Below the pieces are notes generated by a model that was not told where the DNA came from, did not search any database, and was given only the letters and a program-made list of their open reading frames with translations. DNA of 64,000 nt from CADEEV01 sp032127875 (GTDB lineage Bacteria > Acidobacteriota > Vicinamibacteria > Fen-336): assembly GCA_032127875.1 (NCBI GenBank), contig JAQBHI010000158.1:1-64000 (forward strand). Reading direction: 5' to 3'. The translations under genes were made by a program, and so were the position numbers. Numbering within the stretch: the stretch's first letter is position 1; every line of letters begins with the position of its first letter. Shown here one piece after another: positions 57,607 through 64,000 of this stretch.

Positions 57607-59715
57607 CTAGCGGCTCGTGGTTTGGCGCAGCTGCTCGCGTGCGGGAGCGAAGCGCGGGTCGAGCTGCAGGCTCTTCTCGAAGAAGGGCCGCGCGTCGCTG
57701 CGACGTCCCTGCCGCAGTATCGCCAGGCCGAGGTTGTAGGCGTACTGGGCGTTCTCCTTGTCCCGCTCCAGAGCCTGGCGGAACGCCTTCTCCGCCTCGG
57801 CCATCTCCTCGTGGGCGCCCAGGACCATGCCCAGGGAATTCCAGAAGGAAGCCTGTGCTGCGTCCAGCGCCACGGCCTCGCGCATCAGCTCGATGGAACG
57901 GGGCAGATTCCCGGCATCGCGATGCAGCTCGCCCAGGCGCACACGGGCGAGGGCGTTGGTCGGGGCGACGGGCAGCGCGGCCTCGTACGCGCCGATCGCT
58001 TCGTCCCGCTTGCCCATCTTCAGCAGGACCGCGGCCTCGCGGATCCGGAGGCTTCCGTCCTTCGGCGCCGCCTGCTGTCCCTTCCTGAGCGTGGCGAGAG
58101 CGCCGGTCAGGTCGCCCCGAGCCAGGCGGCACTCGGCCAGCGCTTCGTAGGCCTTGCCATAGGCCGGCTGATAGCGGATCGCGCCCTCGAAATGGGTTTC
58201 CGCCTCGCGCAGCCGTTTCAGCCCGACCAGCGCCCGGCCGAGGTAGTAGTGGACCTCGAAGCTCTCGATCTTCTTCGCGAGCAGCGCGCGAAAACGCGCA
58301 ACGCTGGTGGCGTACTGCTTCTCCCGGAGCGCGATCAGGCCCCCGCGGATCAGCCGGTTCGCGACCTTGAACTCCTCGATCTGGTCCTTCGGATCCGCCC
58401 CGGGCGACGAGCCCTGCCCCGGTGCGCCGGCTCCGAGGTAGCCCAGGGCGCCAAGCTTTTCGAGCAGGTCCTCAGGCACGCTCTCGGCGCCGGCTGCCGC
58501 CGGGCCCCGGGCGCGCTCGGCGTCGAGGATGCGCCCAAGCGCCGCGCGCAGCGCCTCGGCTCGCTGCGGCTGGGCTGCCAGCAGATTGTGCATCTCGCCC
58601 GGGTCGTGCTTCAGGTCGTAGAGCTCGGGGCGGGGCGCCTGAATGTACTTCCAACGTCCCTCGCGCAGGGCCCTGAGATCGCTCCAGCCGAAGTGCAGCA
58701 GCGGCAGGAGCGATTCAGCGTAGGTCGGGGTTTCGGCTGGCGCCGGGAGGCCGCGCAGGGCGTCGGCGAGGCTGCGGCCCGAGAAGCGCGCCTGGGCGGG
58801 GCGCACCACGCCGACGAGGTCCAGGACCGTCGGGGCGACGTCGATGCTGCGAACCGTCACGCCAAGACGGCCCCCGGCGACGACGCCCGGGCCACGCACG
58901 AGCAGCGGCACGCGAAGCGTCGACTGGTAGACGAAGAAGCCGTGGGCGGATTCCGCGTGCTCCCCGAGGCCTTCACCATGGTCGGCGGTCACGACGAGCA
59001 GCGTCTCCTGCCGCATCCCCAGGCGCTCGAGGGTCGCGTCCAGGCGCCCAATCAGCTCGTCGGCCCAGGCCACCTCCCCGTCGTAGGGACGCCCCGCGTA
59101 GCGCGACGCGTACGGCTCCGGCGGCTCGTAGGGATCATGGGGATCGTACAGGTGGAGCCACAGGAAGACCCGCCCGGAATGATTCGCCTCGAGCCATGCC
59201 GTGGCGTCCCCCAGCGTTTCGTCGCCGCGCTTCTGGATGGTGTTCAGAAAGCGGGCGTCGTCGGTGTCGCCCTGGAAGCGATCCCCGTAGCTGTCGAAAC
59301 CACGGTTCAGGCCCGACTGCTGCGAGAGCACGATCGAGGACACGAACGCCCCGGTTTCGAAGCTGGCGGCCTTCATCGCCTCGGCCAGCGTCGGGACGTT
59401 CGGCAGCAGCGTCGGGGAGACGTTGTCACGGATGCCGTGCTCCGAAGGCAGCAGGCCCGTGAGCAAAGACGTGTGCGATGGCCGCGTCAGGGCGACCTGC
59501 ACCATGGCCTCGGACGCCATCGCTCCTTCGCGAGAGATCCGGTCGAGGTTCGGCGTCGCGACGTCGCGGCTCCCGTAGCAGCCGAGGCGGTCGGCTCGCA
59601 GCGTGTCGATGGTGACCAGCACGACATGGCGTGCGCGCGGCGGCGCTGCCTCGGGTGTCGGGCGCGGCACGCAGGCGGCGAGCGCCGCGATGCCCAGCGC
59701 GACGAGCCTACGCAT
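57607..59715 (-). CDS. Sulfatase-like lipoprotein with C-terminal TPR repeats
   Basis: 702 residues from the ATG at 59715. The lipoprotein signal LVALGIAALAAC ends at Cys15. An alkaline-phosphatase/sulfatase fold follows (about 28-410): VTIDTLRADRLGCYG metal site, DPHDPYEPPEPY, TADHGEGLGEH. The sulfatase CxPxR motif is here TRPSH (77-81), so no formylglycine Cys or Ser exists; Thr77 is the likely nucleophile, as in phosphodiesterase/phosphotransferase relatives. Residues about 455-702 are about seven TPRs. So it is probably a phospho- or phosphono-hydrolase or transferase on the envelope, and not a true sulfatase. It overlaps the next gene's end by 8 bases. Confidence 0.88.
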   Translation of the reverse strand: MRRLVALGIAALAACVPRPTPEAAPPRARHVVLVTIDTLRADRLGCYGSRDVATPNLDRISREGAMASEAMVQVALTRPSHTSLLTGLLPSEHGIRDNVSPTLLPNVPTLAEAMKAASFETGAFVSSIVLSQQSGLNRGFDSYGDRFQGDTDDARFLNTIQKRGDETLGDATAWLEANHSGRVFLWLHLYDPHDPYEPPEPYASRYAGRPYDGEVAWADELIGRLDATLERLGMRQETLLVVTADHGEGLGEHAESAHGFFVYQSTLRVPLLVRGPGVVAGGRLGVTVRSIDVAPTVLDLVGVVRPAQARFSGRSLADALRGLPAPAETPTYAESLLPLLHFGWSDLRALREGRWKYIQAPRPELYDLKHDPGEMHNLLAAQPQRAEALRAALGRILDAERARGPAAAGAESVPEDLLEKLGALGYLGAGAPGQGSSPGADPKDQIEEFKVANRLIRGGLIALREKQYATSVARFRALLAKKIESFEVHYYLGRALVGLKRLREAETHFEGAIRYQPAYGKAYEALAECRLARGDLTGALATLRKGQQAAPKDGSLRIREAAVLLKMGKRDEAIGAYEAALPVAPTNALARVRLGELHRDAGNLPRSIELMREAVALDAAQASFWNSLGMVLGAHEEMAEAEKAFRQALERDKENAQYAYNLGLAILRQGRRSDARPFFEKSLQLDPRFAPAREQLRQTTSR

Positions 59716-60553
59716 CTCCCGTGGCCACGGGCAGGCTGGGGTCGGAGCTCCACTCGCTCCAGCTCCCGCCGTAGAGGCGACCTCGCAGGCCGGCGAGATC
59801 CAGGGCCAGCAGGTCGTGGCAGGCGGTGACACCCGAGCCGCAGTAGACGATGGGCTCCTCGCGATCGGCGCCGAGGCTGGCATAGCGGGTGCGAAGCTCC
59901 AGAGGCGAACGGAAGACCGGCGAAGGATCGGCCGTGAGGTTGTCGGAGTACGGCGCGCTGCGCGCGCCGGGAATGTGACCCGCCCGCGGGTCGATCGGCT
60001 CGAGCTCCCCACGGTAGCGTTCGGCCGCACGAGCATCGAGAACCACGGCCCCGGGATCCAGCGCCAGCATCTCGGCCTTGCTGAGCACCGCCCCGGGCCG
60101 GGCGCGGGGCGTGAAGGTCGCAGGCTGGATTGCCGGCGCCCGCGTATCGACGGGACGACCCTCGGCCTGCCACTTCACGATCCCGCCGTCGAGCACGGCC
60201 ACCGCTTCATGGCCGTAGGCGCGCAGCAGGAACCACAGCCGCGCGGCCACCGCGCCGGCCTGGTCGTCGTAAGCGACCACCTGCGTCCTATCCCCCACCC
60301 CGGCGCCTGTCATGACACGGGCCACCTGCGCGGCATTCGGCCAGGGATGTCGACCCAGCGGACCGCCGCGCCGGCCGCCGGGGGCCGCCAGGCCTTCTTC
60401 CACGTCGAGGAACAGCGCCCCGGGGATGTGGCCGGCCTGCCAGGCATCCCGCCCGCGCCGGGCGGGATCGAGATACCAGCGCACGTCCACGATGCGCAAC
60501 TCGCCGTCGGCCAGATGCTCGGCGAGCCAGTCGGTATCGACGAGCGCCCCCAC
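59708..60553 (-). CDS. sseA: Thiosulfate/3-mercaptopyruvate sulfurtransferase
   Basis: 281 residues from a GTG. Two rhodanese domains (about 8-130 and 150-278). The catalytic Cys is in VYCGSGVTACHDLLAL; the CGSGVTA loop is that of mercaptopyruvate sulfurtransferase. DARAAERYRGELEPIDPRAGHIPGA is the second-domain start, and DVRWYLDPARRGRDAWQAGHIPGALFLD the first. It moves sulfane sulfur to cyanide or other thiols. It is 3 bases after the DUF4412-like gene. Confidence 0.93.
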   Translation of the reverse strand: MGALVDTDWLAEHLADGELRIVDVRWYLDPARRGRDAWQAGHIPGALFLDVEEGLAAPGGRRGGPLGRHPWPNAAQVARVMTGAGVGDRTQVVAYDDQAGAVAARLWFLLRAYGHEAVAVLDGGIVKWQAEGRPVDTRAPAIQPATFTPRARPGAVLSKAEMLALDPGAVVLDARAAERYRGELEPIDPRAGHIPGARSAPYSDNLTADPSPVFRSPLELRTRYASLGADREEPIVYCGSGVTACHDLLALDLAGLRGRLYGGSWSEWSSDPSLPVATGDA

Positions 60554-60556
60554 GGC

Positions 60557-61324
60557 CTACTGGATCATCTTCTTCATCGGCGAGTCGCCTCGCTTGAAGC
60601 CAGCCGGCACCTCGAACGCGGAAGCCGGAATCGGGCCCCGCCTGATCTCGGTGACCTCGCTGGTGTTCGTGGAAGACTTGCCCATGACCTTCACCGAACT
60701 GCTGTGAAACAGCGGGAAGCCCTGCATTGTCTTCATCTTCTCCTGCATTTCCGCGATGCCCTTGCCCATCGGACCCATCGACTGTCCGATCGACGCCAGC
60801 GACTCGGACAGCTCCTTGTAACGCGTCCAGGCCTGGGTGGGAATCGGGACTTCGCTGGAGATGCACTGCTCCGACGACATCATCTCGCCCATCTTCATCG
60901 TCCAGCTCTCGCAGGAGTAGCCGGCGATCTTCCTGGCCACCCCGGTCTTCTGCACGCTGAGCGAGGCGCCCGCGCCGCCCATCATCTTGGCCATCATCTC
61001 GCGGGCTTGAGGCGGCATGTTCTTCATCTGCTCGTCCATTTTTTTCATCTGTTCCTGAAGCTTCGCTGTCATGGCGGCGAGGTCCTGCGCCGTGATGACG
61101 TAGTACTCCTTCTTCTTGGAGTCGATCACGGTCATGTTGCCGCTGGCCGCGTCCAGCAGGAATTCCTGACCCTCGGCCTGGGACATGCGGATGTGGTCGT
61201 TCGTCAGATAGTTGGTGCTGGTTCCTGCGGGGGCACCGTCGCGGGTGAGCTTCGAGACGATGGTCAGGTCTTCGGCCGCAGCGCTGGCCACGGCGAAGCA
61301 CGTCGCAAGTACGAGAGCGCGCAT
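60557..61324 (-). CDS. Exported protein resembling DUF4412 family
   Basis: The ATG at 61324 follows AAGGAGG. The 255-residue product has a signal peptide (MRALVLATCFAVASAAAE). The mature protein has an early beta region with HIRMSQAEGQEFLLDAASGNMTVIDSKKKEYYVI, then a Met/Lys-rich coiled-coil stretch (AAMTAKLQEQMKKMDEQMKNM, about 90-125), and a C-terminal half with two Cys. Its repeated short Met-rich helices (MGPMGKGIAEMQEKMKTMQG) are notable and might bind copper, but this is a guess. Function unknown. Confidence 0.72.
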   Translation of the reverse strand: MRALVLATCFAVASAAAEDLTIVSKLTRDGAPAGTSTNYLTNDHIRMSQAEGQEFLLDAASGNMTVIDSKKKEYYVITAQDLAAMTAKLQEQMKKMDEQMKNMPPQAREMMAKMMGGAGASLSVQKTGVARKIAGYSCESWTMKMGEMMSSEQCISSEVPIPTQAWTRYKELSESLASIGQSMGPMGKGIAEMQEKMKTMQGFPLFHSSSVKVMGKSSTNTSEVTEIRRGPIPASAFEVPAGFKRGDSPMKKMIQ

Positions 61325-61389
61325 CAGAGCAAGCCTCCTTCGAGAAGAGCGAATGAAAAGCATAGCATGGGGCACGCGGCCCGCCCTGC

Positions 61390-61395
61390 TATACT
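61390..61395 (+). promoter_or_regulatory. -10-like hexamer placed for a leaderless ferredoxin mRNA
   Basis: TATACT followed by 6 bases and the GTG at 61402, identical in hexamer and spacing to the arrangement before mnmA. Confidence 0.5.
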
Positions 61396-61401
61396 CGGCC
61401 A

Positions 61402-61728
61402 GTGCCCAGGCCGGAGCGTCACGTTCTCATTTGCCTCAACAGGCGGCCCCCCGGCAACCCGAAAGGCTCGTGCGCGGAGAAGGGCTCCGAGGCGCTCTAC
61501 GATGCGTTGCGCGACCGGGTCAAGGCGCGCGGGCTGCGCGGCCGGGTGATCGTGAACCGCACCAGCTGCCTCAAGCACTGCTCTCGCGGGGTCACCGTCG
61601 CGGTTTATCCCGACAACGTGTGGTACGCAGAGGTCACCGATGCGGACCTCGACGAGATCTGCGTCGCGCACCTCGAGGGCGGCCAGCCTGTCGGACGCCT
61701 CGCCATGCCCGACATCCCCTGGGAGTGA
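61402..61728 (+). CDS. Thioredoxin-like [2Fe-2S] ferredoxin
   Basis: 108 residues from a GTG. The cluster ligands are Cys11, Cys24, Cys56 and Cys60, in RHVLICLNRRPPGNPKGSC and VNRTSCLKHCSRGVTVAVYP, the pattern of thioredoxin-like 2Fe-2S ferredoxins. The VWYAEVTDADLDEICVAHLEGG end matches as well. It probably serves as a small electron carrier; the redox partner is not evident. It is convergent with the MerR-type gene. Confidence 0.9.
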   Translation: MPRPERHVLICLNRRPPGNPKGSCAEKGSEALYDALRDRVKARGLRGRVIVNRTSCLKHCSRGVTVAVYPDNVWYAEVTDADLDEICVAHLEGGQPVGRLAMPDIPWE

Positions 61729-61734
61729 GCGGCG

Positions 61735-62118
61735 CTACTTCCGGGTGGAAAGCTTCCGGCCCACCGCGGGATTGACGCGGGCCAGTTCCTTCAGAAACAC
61801 CGTGGCGTCGATGGCGCCGTCGCGCAGGAACTGGCTCACCTCGCGCGCAAACTCGGCCACGACCTCGCGATCGCTCGAGGCTTCCTTGTGGACGACGGTG
61901 CGCTTGTGAAGGCGCCCGTCACCGATCAGGCGCTTCACGAGGCTCACGCGCGACGAGCTCCACAGCCGGTAGCCTTTCTTGTTACGCGGGGGTTCCGGAA
62001 CCTTGCCCGCGTACAGCCAGTTCAGCAGCGTTTGTTTGCTGACCTTCAGCTCGTGAGCCACCTCGAGGGTGGTCAGGTATTTCATCGGGAGCCAGGCGGC
62101 GATTCTCTCCGATCCCAT
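61735..62118 (-). CDS. MerR-type helix-turn-helix protein
   Basis: 127 residues, or 116 if the second Met (62085, MKYLTTLEVAHEL) is used; neither has a good ribosome site. TTLEVAHELKVSKQTLLNWLYAGKVPEPPRNKKGYRLWSSS is a MerR-like winged helix in which the usual GxR-Y part is present. The C-terminal part (about 55-127) lacks the MerR dimer coiled coil and metal site Cys, so the signal is unknown. No target operator was found. Confidence 0.72.
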   Translation of the reverse strand: MGSERIAAWLPMKYLTTLEVAHELKVSKQTLLNWLYAGKVPEPPRNKKGYRLWSSSRVSLVKRLIGDGRLHKRTVVHKEASSDREVVAEFAREVSQFLRDGAIDATVFLKELARVNPAVGRKLSTRK

Positions 62119-62241
62119 GAGCGCCCGTCAACGAACCGGCCAAGCCGTGGCACAATCACGCCCTTGTCCGGCACGGCCGGGAATAGGAGGCGGGCGCTCT
62201 CGTTCCTGACGTATTGGGGATGCTGGCGTACCCAAGAACTG

Positions 62242-62736
62242 TTGAATCGAGAAGCAGGTTTCGAAAAGGAAGCGCTTCCCCAGTGGAGAAGCCTGTTCCG
62301 CACCGCGTGTCGCCTGACGCGGAACGCGCACGATGCCGAGGATCTCGTGCAGGAAACCATGCTCAGGGCCTATCGTGGCTTCGATCGCTACCAGCCGAAC
62401 ACCAACATCCGGGCCTGGCTGTACACGATCCTGCACCGGGTCCATCAAGATGGCCTGCGCCGCAAGCGCCGCTCGCCCGGTTTCGACGAGCTCCCCGAGG
62501 ATGGTCCCGCTGTGAAGCCGGCGCAGGCCTTCGTGGCCGCGGGCGGCGAGGATCTCGCCCGGGCGCTCGCCCACCTGGCAGAGCCCTATCGTTCGGCGGT
62601 GGTGCTGCGCGACCTCGAGGAGCTGAGCTATCAGGAGATCGCGCACATTCTCGAGGTGCCCGTGGGCACGGTGATGTCGCGGATCCACCGCGGACGCGCG
62701 CAGCTGCGCAAGGCCCTGCTCGGGGACCAGCCGTGA
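62242..62736 (+). CDS. ECF RNA polymerase sigma factor
   Basis: 164 residues from a TTG at 62242, as no ATG or GTG fits. Region 2 is RSLFRTACRLTRNAHDAEDLVQETMLRAYRGFDRYQPNTNIRAWLYTILHR, and region 4 is LAEPYRSAVVLRDLEELSYQEIAHILEVPVGTVMSRIHRGRAQLR. There is no sign of extra domains. The stop overlaps the anti-sigma GTG (GTGA). It directs transcription of a regulon that cannot be named. The 130 bases in front contain AGGAGG near 62185 but no start codon at a fitting distance. Confidence 0.9.
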   Translation: MNREAGFEKEALPQWRSLFRTACRLTRNAHDAEDLVQETMLRAYRGFDRYQPNTNIRAWLYTILHRVHQDGLRRKRRSPGFDELPEDGPAVKPAQAFVAAGGEDLARALAHLAEPYRSAVVLRDLEELSYQEIAHILEVPVGTVMSRIHRGRAQLRKALLGDQP

Positions 62737-63467
62737 GCTGCAATCCCGAGCTCGTCACCGGCTACGTGGACGCCGCGCTCGACGACGCGGCCCGCGCCGA
62801 GGTCGAGGCGCACCTGGCGGAATGTGCGGTCTGCCGCGAGCAGGCGGAGGCCGAGAGGCAGCTGCGCGCCGCGCTGCGCACGCTGCCCGCGGCCGAGCCC
62901 CGCCGGGGCTTCGAGGCCGATTTACGCCGGTCGCTGCTGCGCGCTCGACCCTCGCCCCTGCGCATGTTGCTGCCGATCGCTGCAGTGCTGGTCCTGGCTT
63001 TCTTCGGGGGCCTGCGGCTGCCGGGCGTGCTGGCCTGGGAGCTAGCACGCGATCACAAGAACTGCTTTGGTCAGGAATCCCTGCCCGCCGAGGTCTGGGG
63101 TGGCGACGCCGCGGTGATCGTCCGCTGGTTCGAGGCCCATGGCACGAGCCTGCCTCCGATCCCCGACGGCGCCGGTGGCCTGAGCCTGGTGGGCGGGCGT
63201 CGCTGCCCGCTCGTCGATCGATCCGTCGCGCACCTGTTCTATGCCGCGGGCAAGCGGCGCGTTTCGCTCTTCGTAGTACCCGGCTCCGTGGCGCTGAGCG
63301 ACCGCTACCAGACCACGGCGCGCCACGAGGCGGTTCGCATCTTCCAGGTCGCGGGCCAGCTAGTGGGCGTGGTCGGCGAAAATGAAGACGATGTGCGCGC
63401 CTTCGAGCGTAGCTTTCGTTCGACCAGCGCCTCGACGAGCCGCGAGGCTGGCGAGCCGGAGGTTTGA
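62733..63467 (+). CDS. Membrane anti-sigma factor with ZAS domain
   Basis: 244 residues from a GTG. The zinc-binding anti-sigma module has Cys3, His27, Cys31 and Cys34 (HLAECAVC), which binds the ECF sigma factor. A membrane helix (about 75-97, MLLPIAAVLVLAFFGGLRL) leads to an extracytoplasmic domain with two Cys (KNCFGQE and GRRCPLVD) that may sense oxidation or metal. VAHLFYAAGKRRVSLFVVPG lies further on. Coupling to the sigma gene makes the pair clear. Confidence 0.88.
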   Translation: MSCNPELVTGYVDAALDDAARAEVEAHLAECAVCREQAEAERQLRAALRTLPAAEPRRGFEADLRRSLLRARPSPLRMLLPIAAVLVLAFFGGLRLPGVLAWELARDHKNCFGQESLPAEVWGGDAAVIVRWFEAHGTSLPPIPDGAGGLSLVGGRRCPLVDRSVAHLFYAAGKRRVSLFVVPGSVALSDRYQTTARHEAVRIFQVAGQLVGVVGENEDDVRAFERSFRSTSASTSREAGEPEV

Positions 63468-63492
63468 CCCGCAGCGCGCGCCTTGATAGCAT
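63464..63492 (+). promoter_or_regulatory. Promoter of the tRNA-Ala gene
   Basis: TTGACC (63464-63469), 17 bases, TAGCAT (63487-63492). The -35 includes the anti-sigma stop codon. The tRNA begins 17 bases after the -10. Confidence 0.6.
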
Positions 63493-63508
63493 CGCGTTTT
63501 CTCGCCGT

Positions 63509-63584
63509 GGGGCTGTAGCGCAGTTGGGAGCGCGCGTGAATGGCATTCACGAGGTCAGGGGTTCGATCCCCCTCAGCTCCACCA
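63509..63584 (+). tRNA. tRNA-Ala (anticodon GGC)
   Basis: All four stems fold: acceptor GGGGCTG/CAGCTCC, D stem GCGC/GCGC, anticodon stem CGTGA/TCACG with loop ATGGCAT, T stem AGGGG/CCCCT with TTCGATC loop. The anticodon is GGC (63542-63544), reading GCC. The G3-U70 pair (63511 and 63578) that identifies alanine tRNAs is present. CCA is encoded. Confidence 0.97.
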
Positions 63585-64000
63585 ACTCCAGCAATGATTT
63601 AGCGAGACAGGGAATCGGCGAGGCGGCCGATTTGTCCATTTCTTGTCCATCCTGGCGCGAACACCGTGAAACCGTGCGGGACGTCTTGGAATCAAGGGCC
63701 TGACTCAAGCCTACGCTCGGGGCGTCTTCAAGCAGCCCGACGCGCACGGGTTACCATCCGCCGGCCGCGACGAGCTACTGCGAGAAGCTCTCGTCAGGTT
63801 TGCACTCGGCCTCTCTAGGCCAGAGTGCGCACATGTACGAGATGCTGGGCCAGAAAGAGCGCGACCAGCTGCACGCACAAGACCGCCGAGGCACTCTGGG
63901 AGCGAGCTACACCAGGTCCCAGTCCTTCGACACACCACGGAGCAGCTTGGCCACGTGGTTTGATCCTCCCAAGCCTCGGGGAGTCTCTCCATGAGCAAGT
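63585..64000 (+). other. Region after tRNA-Ala without a supported gene
   Basis: Short frames on both strands give no recognisable product. TTGTCCAT occurs twice 11 bases apart (63634-63652). An ATG at 63991 (with GGGAG upstream) could start a gene that runs out of the window. A tRNA 3' end followed by non-coding DNA is a common integration site, but no integrase or repeated tRNA end is visible here. Confidence 0.4.

Noticed and set aside
63547..63747. Minus-strand frame ending LVELRGIEPLTS
   Set aside because: It reads through the antisense of the tRNA; this C-terminus is a well-known spurious translation of tRNA genes.

Overview
The window is a stretch of very GC-rich, gene-dense chromosome from a diderm bacterium. 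Evidence for two membranes is a complete pilMNOPQ set with an outer-membrane secretin, a TonB-dependent receptor and several lipoproteins. The receptor with an N-terminal carboxypeptidase-regulatory-like domain, the sulfatase-like/TPR protein, the Roadblock-plus-TPR pair beside accBC and the RsbU phosphatase point to Acidobacteriota or a relative such as Myxococcota. This is an inference from gene content; no rRNA is present.

Layout. 1-11072 (minus strand): pilM-N-O-P-Q, two lipoproteins, a TPR protein, a Roadblock/LC7 protein, accB, accC and a truncated YfhO-like membrane protein, with a good sigma70-type promoter in front of pilM. 11315-15551 (minus): thiolase, crotonase, acyl-CoA dehydrogenase and glpX, a fatty-acid or acyl-CoA degradation operon ending in a gluconeogenic enzyme. 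15603-17605: a SAM hydroxide adenosyltransferase family gene divergent from a cysteine desulfurase. 17647-19576: a decayed zone with an amino acid permease remnant, a secreted Cys-rich protein and about 0.7 kb with almost nothing recognisable. 19577-24766: lipA with a poly-aspartate protein, divergent from FHA protein, PLP decarboxylase, exonuclease III and mnmA. 24771-29060 (minus): RsbU-like phosphatase, YtcJ-like amidohydrolase and rnc, all overlapping. 29119-35111: a GspC-like PDZ protein, a 902-residue two-enzyme fusion and a GGDEF/EAL protein. 35190-39282: a cysteine synthase remnant, metB-type enzyme, DinB protein, cutA, EVE protein, a DUF6788 protein with an operator-like promoter, ftsB and an HU gene with terminator. 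39364-47101: a small unknown, an ACP/acyl-adenylating/PlsC fusion, threonine dehydratase, mtfA, a pseudouridine synthase, PilZ and an SGNH lipoprotein. 47179-53672 (minus): two class III aminotransferases, a P5C dehydrogenase, a BrkB-type membrane protein and an amino acid permease. 53744-61324: GNAT protein, TonB receptor, sulfatase-like/TPR lipoprotein, rhodanese and a DUF4412-like protein. 61402-64000: thioredoxin-like ferredoxin, MerR-type regulator, ECF sigma with its anti-sigma, tRNA-Ala(GGC) and an empty tail.

How the genes fit together. Type IV pilus assembly (PilM-Q), c-di-GMP signalling (GGDEF/EAL, PilZ) and the Roadblock/TPR pair suggest surface motility or polarity control. The acyl-CoA operon, accBC and the ACP-ligase-PlsC fusion concern lipid turnover and building. 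The aminotransferase/P5C dehydrogenase/permease block is amino acid catabolism. Cysteine desulfurase and mnmA are natural partners in tRNA thiolation.

The most notable signals are the PLC-S1/P1 plus phosphodiesterase fusion with both metal sites complete, the ACP-ligase-PlsC fusion, and a recurring arrangement in which a -10-like hexamer sits 6 or 9-10 bases before the start codon, which suggests widespread leaderless transcription. No insertion sequence, CRISPR array or clear prophage was seen.
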